Source of the DNA: an uncultured Flavobacteriaceae bacterium
Lineage (GTDB): Bacteria > Bacteroidota > Bacteroidia > Flavobacteriales > Flavobacteriaceae
Assembly (NCBI GenBank): GCA_943842625.1
Contig: CALTCK010000009.1
Span: 1 to 64,000 of the forward strand
Length of the DNA: 64,000 bases
Reading direction: 5' to 3'
Shown here: piece after piece, positions 44,720 to 52,614 of the stretch
Position numbering within the stretch: position 1 is the stretch's first letter
Layout of the letters: every line of letters starts with the position of its first letter
Made by a program: the position numbers and the translations under genes
Notes under the pieces: generated by a model
Database searches by the model: none
What the model saw: only the letters and a program-made list of their open reading frames with translations
What the model was told of the DNA's origin: nothing

Positions 44720-45417
44720 AAATAGCACTTTTTGGATATGGTAAAATGGGTAAAACTATCGAACAAATAGCTTTGCAAAAAGGGCACACGATTGTTTTGA
44801 AAACTTCTGGAAAATCGTCACTTGAAAAAATTATTGAAGCAGATGTAGCTATTGATTTTTCAACTCCCAAAGCAGCAGCCTCTAACATTAAATTTTGTTT
44901 GGAACGTCAAATACCGATTATTTGTGGAACTACTGGATGGCTTGATAATTATAATGAAATCATAAATTTTTGTAATAAATGTAACGGAGCTTTTATCTAT
45001 GCGTCTAACTTTAGTATTGGTGTCAATATTTTTTTTAAAATGAATGAATATCTAGCTAAGCTCATGAAGCCATGGAAAGAGTATCAGGTTTCTTTGGAAG
45101 AGATACACCATACAGAAAAACTTGATACACCAAGTGGAACTGCAATAACATTAGCTGAAAATATAATTAAAAATTCAGATAAAAAAAGTTGGAATTTAAA
45201 AAAATATGAAAAAAATAATATTAAGATTACTGCAAAAAGGGTAACTAATGTTAAAGGAACTCATACAATTAACTATCAATCAGAAATTGATACTATATCG
45301 ATTCAACATGAAGCGCACAGCAGAGAAGGTTTCGCTCTCGGTGCTTTAATTGCTGCAGAATGGCTCATAGGCAAAAAAGGAGTCTTTTCCATGAAAGACG
45401 TATTAAAACTAAAATAA
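44716..45417 (+). CDS. dapB: 4-hydroxy-tetrahydrodipicolinate reductase
   Basis: 233 residues. The nucleotide-binding GYGKMGKTIE is at residue 7, the DFSTPKAAASNIKF region near 52, and the signature EEIHHTEKLDTPSGTAITLAE near 132-152. Basic and His residues of the active site (HHTEKLDTPSGTA) are intact. It reduces the product of DapA in diaminopimelate and lysine synthesis, hence cell-wall supply. Its ATG overlaps the DUF5683 stop by four bases, and lepB follows after 16 bp. Confidence 0.95.
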   Translation: MKIALFGYGKMGKTIEQIALQKGHTIVLKTSGKSSLEKIIEADVAIDFSTPKAAASNIKFCLERQIPIICGTTGWLDNYNEIINFCNKCNGAFIYASNFSIGVNIFFKMNEYLAKLMKPWKEYQVSLEEIHHTEKLDTPSGTAITLAENIIKNSDKKSWNLKKYEKNNIKITAKRVTNVKGTHTINYQSEIDTISIQHEAHSREGFALGALIAAEWLIGKKGVFSMKDVLKLK

Positions 45418-45433
45418 CAAATCAAATAATAAA

Positions 45434-47041
45434 ATGACTTTTACCACTATACTAATTTTAATTCTAATTGTTCAAATAATTCATTTTTTAGGAACTTGGA
45501 AGTTATATAAGAAAGCTGGAAGAAAAATTTGGGAAGCTGCGATACCCATTTATAATTCGATAGTATTAATGAAAATAATCAATCGCCCGTCGTGGTGGAC
45601 TTTACTCCTATTTATTCCTATTATCAACTTAATAATGTTCCCTGTTATCTGGGTTGAAACACTAAGAAGTTTTGGAAAAAATAGTACTAATGATACTATT
45701 TTAGGAGTAGGTACTCTAGGTATGTATATCTACTATGTTAATTATTTTCAGGACGCAACCCATATAAAAGAAAGGAGTTTAAAACCAAGAACTGCAACTG
45801 GCGAATGGATTAGTTCTATTTTATTTGCAGTAGTAGCAGCGACCATCATTCATACCTATGTGATGCAACCCTTTACTATACCAACTTCTTCTTTGGAGAA
45901 AACACTATTGGTTGGAGATTTTCTTTTTGTGAGTAAGTTTCACTATGGAGCAAGAGCACCAATGACAGCAGTTTCTTTTCCCATGGTTCATGACACTATA
46001 CCAGTCCTTAGAAAAAAATCTTATTTAGACCAACCACAACTACCGTATTTAAGATTTCCTGGATTTCAAAAAATTAAACGAAACGATATTGTTGTTTTTA
46101 GTTGGCCTACGGATACTTTAATTGATATTAATAGACCTTCTAAAGGGTTTAAGGTAAAGCCATTGGATAAAAAATCTAATTATGTAAAAAGATGTGTTGG
46201 TATTCCTGGGGATGAATTAGAAATCAAAAATGGATATGTTTATATAAATGGTAAACAAAATAGTTTACCAGATAGAGCAAAGCTTCAATTTCGTTATAAA
46301 ATAGTATCTAAAAGTTCTTTTGTAAAAAGAGATAATTCAGGGAGGTATTTGAATCAACCATCAGCATATGTTTCGAGCCATTTTGATATATCAGACATAT
46401 ACATATCGGACATAGATAGAAAAAACAAAATTATTACGCACATAGCGCAATTAACAGATGAAGCTTATCAAAAAGTAAAAAACAATCCAAATGTCATAGA
46501 AGTTGAAAAACTGAACGTAGAGGAAGGAACCTGGAATCAAAGCACTTTCCCACAAGACCCAAGATTTAAATGGAATACTAAATACTTTGGACCGATAACA
46601 ATTCCTGAAGCAGGAAAAAGTACAGAAATAACGATTGAAAATATTGCTCTATATAAACGTATTATCGAGGTTTATGAAGGTAGTGAATTTGGAATTCAAA
46701 ATAAAATTTCTTTATCTGGAACTCAGGTAAAATTAAACGGAAAAATTTTAACTGAATATACTTTTCTACAAGATTATTATTGGATGATGGGAGATAATCG
46801 AGATAATTCACAAGATGCTAGAATGTGGGGCTTTGTCCCATTCAATCATGTGGTAGGAAAACCTGTATTTATTTGGATGAGTTGGGATAGTAATGCGGAG
46901 GGCTTTATCAATAAAATTAGATGGGAACGACTATTTACAACTGTTAGTGGCGAAGGGAAACCTATTTCGTATTTCATATATTTTGTTGTCTTGTTGGGAG
47001 CTTGGTTTATTTTTGATTTTTTTAGAAAAAGAAAAGCTTAA
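45434..47041 (+). CDS. lepB: Signal peptidase I (long flavobacterial form)
   Basis: 535 residues, about twice the length of typical LepB. An N-terminal module with two or three membrane helices (about 3-90; DUF5684-like) precedes the peptidase. A membrane helix at about 128-145 is followed by the catalytic Ser in PTSSLEKTLLVGDF near 153 and Lys in NYVKRCVGIPGDE near 250. About 200 residues of insertion precede YWMMGDNRDNSQDARMWGFVP near 450. A final membrane helix lies near 513-528. It removes signal peptides from exported proteins. It is part of the dapB-lepB-wbqC run. Confidence 0.94.
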   Translation: MTFTTILILILIVQIIHFLGTWKLYKKAGRKIWEAAIPIYNSIVLMKIINRPSWWTLLLFIPIINLIMFPVIWVETLRSFGKNSTNDTILGVGTLGMYIYYVNYFQDATHIKERSLKPRTATGEWISSILFAVVAATIIHTYVMQPFTIPTSSLEKTLLVGDFLFVSKFHYGARAPMTAVSFPMVHDTIPVLRKKSYLDQPQLPYLRFPGFQKIKRNDIVVFSWPTDTLIDINRPSKGFKVKPLDKKSNYVKRCVGIPGDELEIKNGYVYINGKQNSLPDRAKLQFRYKIVSKSSFVKRDNSGRYLNQPSAYVSSHFDISDIYISDIDRKNKIITHIAQLTDEAYQKVKNNPNVIEVEKLNVEEGTWNQSTFPQDPRFKWNTKYFGPITIPEAGKSTEITIENIALYKRIIEVYEGSEFGIQNKISLSGTQVKLNGKILTEYTFLQDYYWMMGDNRDNSQDARMWGFVPFNHVVGKPVFIWMSWDSNAEGFINKIRWERLFTTVSGEGKPISYFIYFVVLLGAWFIFDFFRKRKA

Positions 47042-47062
47042 CATCCAAAAAATATTAAATTA

Positions 47063-47710
47063 TTGGAAACCATATTAATTCATCCTACTTATTTTACTTC
47101 CATCACTCAGATGGTAGCTTATGTCCAGGCTGAAAAAGTATTTTTTGAAGCTGATGATAATTATCAAAAGCAGAGTTATAGAAGTAGAGCTTACATAGCT
47201 CATAGTAATGGAAAATTATTATTAAATATACCTGTTAAACATTCACAAAAGGGAATAAGAAAAAAAACGAATGAAGTAGTAGTTGAGAATAGTTTTCCTT
47301 GGCAAATTCAACACTGGAAATCTTTAGAATCTGCTTACCGAACTTCGCCGTACTTTGAATATTACGAAGATGAGTTGAAACCTTTGTTTTTTAAACCTGT
47401 CCGTTCCTTATTTGATTTTAATTTAGAAGCTTTTGATTTAATCTGTGAATTGTTAGATATAAGTAAAAGATATAAATTCACTAAAGAATATTTTAAAAAC
47501 CCATCCCAATTAGACCTAAGAAAACTCGTAAACCCTAAGTTGGATTTAGACATAAAATTAGAACCTTATTTTCAAGTATTGAATAAAGAAAATAATTTTA
47601 TCGCTAACCTTTCCATACTAGATTTATTATTTAGTGAAGGCCCCAATGCCGTCTCTTATTTAGAAAATCAAAAAATAAATTTTAATCAAATTAATTCCAT
47701 CCAAAAGTAG
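47063..47710 (+). CDS. WbqC family protein
   Basis: 215 residues starting at TTG 47063. Family landmarks are LIHPTYFTSITQMVAYVQAEKVFFEADDNYQKQSYRSRAYI over residues 4-45, NGKLLLNIPVKHSQKG near 50, and WQIQHWKSLESAYRTSPYFEYYEDEL near 80-105. WbqC-like proteins were first noted in polysaccharide clusters; the activity is not defined. It follows lepB by 21 bp. Its 3' end overlaps the convergent endonuclease-like gene by 20 bp. Confidence 0.88.
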   Translation: METILIHPTYFTSITQMVAYVQAEKVFFEADDNYQKQSYRSRAYIAHSNGKLLLNIPVKHSQKGIRKKTNEVVVENSFPWQIQHWKSLESAYRTSPYFEYYEDELKPLFFKPVRSLFDFNLEAFDLICELLDISKRYKFTKEYFKNPSQLDLRKLVNPKLDLDIKLEPYFQVLNKENNFIANLSILDLLFSEGPNAVSYLENQKINFNQINSIQK

Positions 47711-48719
47711 CACTAATGGGGTAGTGATCTGAAAATGTTTTTTTAATAGTATTGAAGTCTAAAACCTTTAAATCTTTTGTTGCCAACAAATAGTCTATTC
47801 TCATCGGATAATTTTCGAAAGTGAAGGTAGTTCCAATGTCACTACCTGCTACCAAAAATGCATCATTCATATCTTTTGAAAGTTGATGATAAACATAAGA
47901 AAATGCAGTATTATTGAAATCACCCGAAATAATAACTGGAGAGTCAGATTTATTTTTGTGTTGAATAATTTTATCAACTTGATTTTGTTGTTTTACAAAA
48001 CGTGTACTAACTTTTTTTCTCAGAACTTCGTTGTCCACTTCTTGCAAATATTTCATGCTTGGCAGTATACTAAAAGACTGTAAATGTATGTTGTAGACGC
48101 GAATAGTATCTTTCCCCTTTACAATATCAGCTGCTATGGTATTATTGTAGGAATCTTTGAAATTAAAAGTATAAGTATTAATTAAAGGGTATTTTGAAAA
48201 GATAGCATGTCCTAAAATATTTTTGTTTTTAAAGTGAATATACCGGTGAGGGTATTCCGAGAAATTTATGTTCATATTTTTATTGAACTCTTGTAAACAA
48301 AGAATATCAGGTTGTTCTTTTTTAAGATAAGAATCCATCATTTTGGGAATTTTTTTTTGGGATTTCTTGGTTTCGTAAAAATTAAATAACCGAACATTGA
48401 ATGAAAGAATTTTTAGTTGATTTTGTGCATTAATAGTAGGTTTTTTAGTTGATAATTTAATAAAAGGACCAAAGTGGAAATAAGCTAAGACAACTATTAT
48501 GAGTGATATAAAAACATTGCTTTTGATTTTAAAAAACCAATAAACACAAAATAAAATATTGATTAAAATTAATGGTGACACTACTAAACTCAATAACGAT
48601 AAGTTTGGAAAAGATTTAGGAGTCAAATAAGGTACCAAAAAGGTAACTAATAACAAAAAGGCAACAACAATGTTACTCCAATATATTAACCAATTAAAAA
48701 AACTAAACTTTATTTTCAT
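47691..48719 (-). CDS. Endonuclease/exonuclease/phosphatase family membrane-anchored protein
   Basis: 342 residues. Three membrane helices in the first 90 residues anchor an EEP domain (about 100-342). Motifs are LKILSFNVRLFN near 102, ILCLQEFN near 140, YNIHLQS, ISGDFNNTAFSYVYHQL near 270, MRIDYLLA near 307 and FSDHYPISATF near the end; the catalytic Glu, Asp-His and Asn residues are present. It could cleave nucleic acid or a phospholipid/inositol phosphate; substrate is unpredictable. It is the distal gene of a minus-strand run with two rhomboids and mutL. Confidence 0.9.
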   Translation of the reverse strand: MKIKFSFFNWLIYWSNIVVAFLLLVTFLVPYLTPKSFPNLSLLSLVVSPLILINILFCVYWFFKIKSNVFISLIIVVLAYFHFGPFIKLSTKKPTINAQNQLKILSFNVRLFNFYETKKSQKKIPKMMDSYLKKEQPDILCLQEFNKNMNINFSEYPHRYIHFKNKNILGHAIFSKYPLINTYTFNFKDSYNNTIAADIVKGKDTIRVYNIHLQSFSILPSMKYLQEVDNEVLRKKVSTRFVKQQNQVDKIIQHKNKSDSPVIISGDFNNTAFSYVYHQLSKDMNDAFLVAGSDIGTTFTFENYPMRIDYLLATKDLKVLDFNTIKKTFSDHYPISATFGWN

Positions 48720-48722
48720 TAG

Positions 48723-49592
48723 TTAATCTTTACCTGCTTTAAATAAAAAATCCTTCTCAGCCTTGGTCAAACTATCATAACCACTTTTTCCTATTTTATC
48801 AAGAATACGATCAATTTTTATTTGGTAATTAGTAGTTGGGTTTCGTTTGGTATTTTTTGGTGCTGATTGTTTTGTTTTATGAACTTGCTTAAAATGTTTG
48901 TATTTATTAGACTTAAATAGATTTACTAACAAATCCATAAAATTTTCAAACCAGATACCTATATCGTTCCCCTTTTTTAGGTGGATAGCATATACATAAC
49001 CAAAAATTGCTCCACCCATATGCGCTATCAATCCGCCGGCATTACCCGAAGATGGGAGTTGAAATAAATCTAACAAAACCATAACCAATCCAATTTGCCA
49101 AAGCTTAATTCGAAATGTAAATATACGTACCATAGCGTCAGGAGTATAGGTAGCAATAAAAATGACTATTGCCAATACTGCTGCTGAAGCTCCCATTAAA
49201 TTACTTGATATATTATTAAATACTGGAAATAAGTTATATGCTAAAACATAAAAAAGACCTCCATTTATAGCTCCTAACAAATAGATAGTTAAAAATCTTT
49301 TAGAAGTAAATAAATTTAATACATAAAGGCCAAACCAATAAAGTAAATACATATTCCAAAATAAATGCCAAAATCCAGCATGTAAAAAAGCATAGGTCAC
49401 AAAAGACCAGGGTTGACAGACTATTTCTAAAAAACTAGTAGGCAACACAAACCAAGAAACAAGTGTAGATGGGGATAATTTAAAGAAAAAAGATCCCAAA
49501 TAAAAGATTAAAAAAATCAAAGTATTTATTACAATGATTTTTAAAACTATCGAAAGTTGCTTAAACTGACCAATTAGATTATTTGTATTCAC
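48723..49592 (-). CDS. Rhomboid family intramembrane serine protease (1)
   Basis: 289 residues read from a GTG. Six membrane helices form the rhomboid core. The catalytic Ser is in NLMGASAAVLAIV near 135, and the His in GGLIAHMGGAIFGY near 190. The HLFWNMYLLYWFG segment near 78 is the conserved first-loop motif. A soluble basic tail (about 215-289) ends LTKAEKDFLFKAGKD, an element common in Bacteroidota rhomboids. It cleaves membrane-protein substrates, unidentified here. It is one of two adjacent rhomboids. Confidence 0.92.
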   Translation of the reverse strand: MNTNNLIGQFKQLSIVLKIIVINTLIFLIFYLGSFFFKLSPSTLVSWFVLPTSFLEIVCQPWSFVTYAFLHAGFWHLFWNMYLLYWFGLYVLNLFTSKRFLTIYLLGAINGGLFYVLAYNLFPVFNNISSNLMGASAAVLAIVIFIATYTPDAMVRIFTFRIKLWQIGLVMVLLDLFQLPSSGNAGGLIAHMGGAIFGYVYAIHLKKGNDIGIWFENFMDLLVNLFKSNKYKHFKQVHKTKQSAPKNTKRNPTTNYQIKIDRILDKIGKSGYDSLTKAEKDFLFKAGKD

Positions 49593-49620
49593 TTGTTATA
49601 AAATATATCAGAGTTTTTAA

Positions 49621-50355
49621 TTAATTCCATCGATGCGAATCAAAACTATTCTTTTTCCAATAATAAGCCATTATAAAACCAAATAAAGCGCCTCCTATAT
49701 GAGCAAAGTGTGCTATACCAGTGGCGGTACCTGAAATTCCAAAAAATAAATCACCAGCAATTATAATTGGTATAAAATACTTTGCCTTTATTGGGATTGG
49801 TAAAAATATAAGCATTAATTCGGTATTGGGGTACATCATACCAAAAGCTACTAAAACTCCGTAGATAGCACCAGAAGCTCCAACGGCTGGAGTATTAAAA
49901 CTTACATACAAAGACTCTATACTTTCAACAGAAACAGCTTCTAAAATCCCAGAGTTATATTGACCTGTAGTTAACATACTCATGATTTCTGATTGATTCA
50001 TTCCTATATTTAAAAGAGCATTCATCCCCTCTTGAATCTGGTAATAATTAACTAAAGTATGAATCAAAGCAGCACCAAAACCAGCAGAAAAATAAAAGAA
50101 TAAAAACTTTTTAGTACCCCAATTCATTTCCAAAGGAGATCCAAATGCCCATAATGCATACATATTGAACAAAATATGCATTAAACCTCCATGCATGAAC
50201 ATGTGGGTTAAGGGCTGCCAAAATCGAAAATTTGGATTCTCGAAATAATATAAAGAAAATAATTTATAAGCGCCTTCTCCTAGAAAACTTGAGCCTATAA
50301 AAAAAATAATATTAACTATTATTAAAGCCTTTATGGTTTCAGAAATAGTTCTCAT
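49621..50355 (-). CDS. Rhomboid family intramembrane serine protease (2)
   Basis: 244 residues with six membrane helices. Motifs: HMFMHGGLMHILFNMYALWAFG near 50-71, catalytic Ser in AVGASGAIYGVLVAF near 160, and His in GIAHFAHIGGALFGF near 217. It lacks the long basic tail of its neighbour, so the two are not simple copies. The gene begins directly after the mutL stop with no spacer, implying coupled translation. Substrates are unknown. Confidence 0.93.
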   Translation of the reverse strand: MRTISETIKALIIVNIIFFIGSSFLGEGAYKLFSLYYFENPNFRFWQPLTHMFMHGGLMHILFNMYALWAFGSPLEMNWGTKKFLFFYFSAGFGAALIHTLVNYYQIQEGMNALLNIGMNQSEIMSMLTTGQYNSGILEAVSVESIESLYVSFNTPAVGASGAIYGVLVAFGMMYPNTELMLIFLPIPIKAKYFIPIIIAGDLFFGISGTATGIAHFAHIGGALFGFIMAYYWKKNSFDSHRWN

Positions 50356-52209
50356 TTAAATAAATTTTTTATCAATATCTGATGCATCTAATATCATTAA
50401 TACTGATTGATTAGTTGGAGATTTCGTAGGCTCTTTGCAAGCAAATAATTGATGAACCAAATGTTCTAACTCAGCTTCATTTAATGCTTTACCTGTTTTT
50501 ACTGCCAATGATTTCGCTAATGATTTTGCTAATAGGTCATTTTGACTAAACCCTGGGTCCGGAACCTCTGTTCGAATATCACTGACCAAACAATCTAATA
50601 TATTTTTTATCTCGTTCTCTTTTACAGCAACAGGAATGCCATTAATTTCGATCGTATCTTCCTTAAAAGAGGAAAAACTAAATCCCGTATGTTCCAATTG
50701 CTGTTGAATACTCTTTAATATTTCCAGATCTAATTTTGAAAAAGTTAATTGCAATGGAAACAATAGTTGTTGACTGGTTGCCTCTTTTACGGTAATATTT
50801 TTTAATATTCCTTCATATAAAATTCTTTGATGCGCTAAATTTTGATGAATAAACATAATTCCGCTTTTTATAGGACTCATTATATATTTATTCTGAAATT
50901 GGAATATAAAGTTGTTGGAATTGTTTTCTTCATTTTCGAAAAGACTTCCTGTTACTTTATCACTTTCGAACTCAATAGAATCAAAGTCTGTATTATTCTG
51001 ATCACTTTTTAATCCAACATACATAGCCTCCCATGAATTTAAATTAGAAACAGTATTTTTTGATGTGAACGTATTAAATTTAGAATTCTGATTCTTATTT
51101 TCCTGAAAGGGGTTAAAATTTTTATCAACCTCTACAGTAGGAGCAATTGGGCTTTTTTTACTCAGATCATAGGGCGTATCCATTTCTGGATCTTTATTAA
51201 AATCTAAGCTTGGGACAATACTAAATTGACCTAAACTATGTTTTATAGATGCTCTGAGCATGGCATAAATTGCATGCTCATCGTCAAATTTTATTTCAGT
51301 TTTTGTAGGGTGAATATTTATATCTATCGTTTGAGGATCGACATACAAAAAAAGAAAATAACCAGGTTGATTGCCCTCTTTTAATAAACCCTCAAAAGCC
51401 GATAAAATGGCATGGTGTAGATAAGAACTTTTTATAAAACGATTGTTTACAAAAAAAAACTGCTCTCCCCTACTTTTTTTTGAAAATTCAGGTTTAACTA
51501 CAAAACCATCTACTTTAACAATTTCTGTTTCCTCAGATACAGGTACTAACTTTTCATTTGTTTTAGCCCCTAAAATATTAACAATACGTTGTCTAACATT
51601 TGAAGGTGGCAAATTGAAAACCGTACTTTCGTTATTAATCAAAATAAACTCTACATTGGGATGAGCCAGCGCTACTCGATGAAATTCATCGATAATGTGT
51701 CGCGTCTCTACAGGGTTACTTTTTAAAAAATTCCGTCGAGCAGGAATATTATAAAATAAATTTTTCACTGAAATAGAACTTCCCACAGGAACTACCACAG
51801 GAGTTTCGGATATTATCGAACTTCCCTCTATAGTAATGTGAGTTCCTATTTCATCTTTTTCAGTTTTAGTTTTCAATTCTACATGAGCAATAGCGGCAAT
51901 AGAAGCTAAAGCTTCTCCACGAAATCCTTTTGTATGAATATTAAATAAGTCTTCGGCTATTTTAATTTTAGAGGTAGCATGACGTTCAAAACAAAATTGA
52001 GCATCTGCCTTCGTCATTCCTATTCCGTTGTCAATTACTTGTACTAACGTTTTTCCAGCATCTTTTATGAGTAGTTTAATCGATGTGGCTTTTGCATCTA
52101 TAGCATTTTCGAGTAATTCTTTAACTAGGGAAGCTGGTCTTTGAACAACTTCTCCTGCAGCTATTTGATTGGCAACATGATCTGGTAATAATTGAATAAT
52201 ATCTGCCAT
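50356..52209 (-). CDS. mutL: DNA mismatch repair protein MutL
   Basis: 617 residues. The GHKL ATPase domain (about 1-330) is complete: LLENAIDAKATSIK near 32, DNGIGM near 60, FRGEALASIA near 95, and DINIHPTKTEIKFDDE near 295. The dimerisation domain (about 430-617) is diverged: the DQHA(X)2E(X)4E endonuclease motif reads IHQNLAHQRILYE near 450, and the ACxxAxK and CxHGR sites read SLAVKTGKAL and ACKEPTKSPTNQ. The nuclease centre therefore looks incomplete. It coordinates strand excision after MutS recognition. It overlaps the upstream small gene by one base. Confidence 0.95.
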   Translation of the reverse strand: MADIIQLLPDHVANQIAAGEVVQRPASLVKELLENAIDAKATSIKLLIKDAGKTLVQVIDNGIGMTKADAQFCFERHATSKIKIAEDLFNIHTKGFRGEALASIAAIAHVELKTKTEKDEIGTHITIEGSSIISETPVVVPVGSSISVKNLFYNIPARRNFLKSNPVETRHIIDEFHRVALAHPNVEFILINNESTVFNLPPSNVRQRIVNILGAKTNEKLVPVSEETEIVKVDGFVVKPEFSKKSRGEQFFFVNNRFIKSSYLHHAILSAFEGLLKEGNQPGYFLFLYVDPQTIDINIHPTKTEIKFDDEHAIYAMLRASIKHSLGQFSIVPSLDFNKDPEMDTPYDLSKKSPIAPTVEVDKNFNPFQENKNQNSKFNTFTSKNTVSNLNSWEAMYVGLKSDQNNTDFDSIEFESDKVTGSLFENEENNSNNFIFQFQNKYIMSPIKSGIMFIHQNLAHQRILYEGILKNITVKEATSQQLLFPLQLTFSKLDLEILKSIQQQLEHTGFSFSSFKEDTIEINGIPVAVKENEIKNILDCLVSDIRTEVPDPGFSQNDLLAKSLAKSLAVKTGKALNEAELEHLVHQLFACKEPTKSPTNQSVLMILDASDIDKKFI

Positions 52210-52496
52210 TAGCTTTTAAAAAATATTGATAAATCAAAATCAATAATAAATAAGAATATTAAAATTAAAATAGTGAAAATAAAAAATAAACGATAATTTG
52301 TGTTTTTATCAGAGGTTTTTTTTAGTTCAGTAAAGGCAGCTTTAAACTTTGCTTTTAAGTTTTTACTTTCACCTACGGTTGATCGGTAACTATCGAATTT
52401 ATGCTGCATTTGGAAAGGACTACCCGAACCTTCATTATTATAATAACGAGGTTCATATCCAAATTTTTTATTTTTTCGTGGCTTTAAAATTCCCAT
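52209..52496 (-). CDS. Small membrane protein (often mislabelled riboflavin synthase beta)
   Basis: 95 residues. A basic, soluble N-terminal half (MGILKPRKNKKFGYEPRYYNNEGSG, then KFKAAFTELKK) is followed by one membrane helix (about 70-92; LFFIFTILILIFLFIIDF). Relatives sit next to mutL in many flavobacteria. Databases have called some of them riboflavin synthase subunit beta, but nothing in the sequence supports that activity. One-base overlap with mutL indicates coupling. Function unknown. Confidence 0.75.
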   Translation of the reverse strand: MGILKPRKNKKFGYEPRYYNNEGSGSPFQMQHKFDSYRSTVGESKNLKAKFKAAFTELKKTSDKNTNYRLFFIFTILILIFLFIIDFDLSIFFKS

Positions 52497-52614
52497 TAAT
52501 CAAAAGTAATTAAATTCAACTTGTTTTAGAAGTGTTTTAACAACGTATTGACAATAAATATACCAAAATTAATAACCGCCTATCGTTCTTAAAAAAAATT
52601 AAGAATTTAAATTA

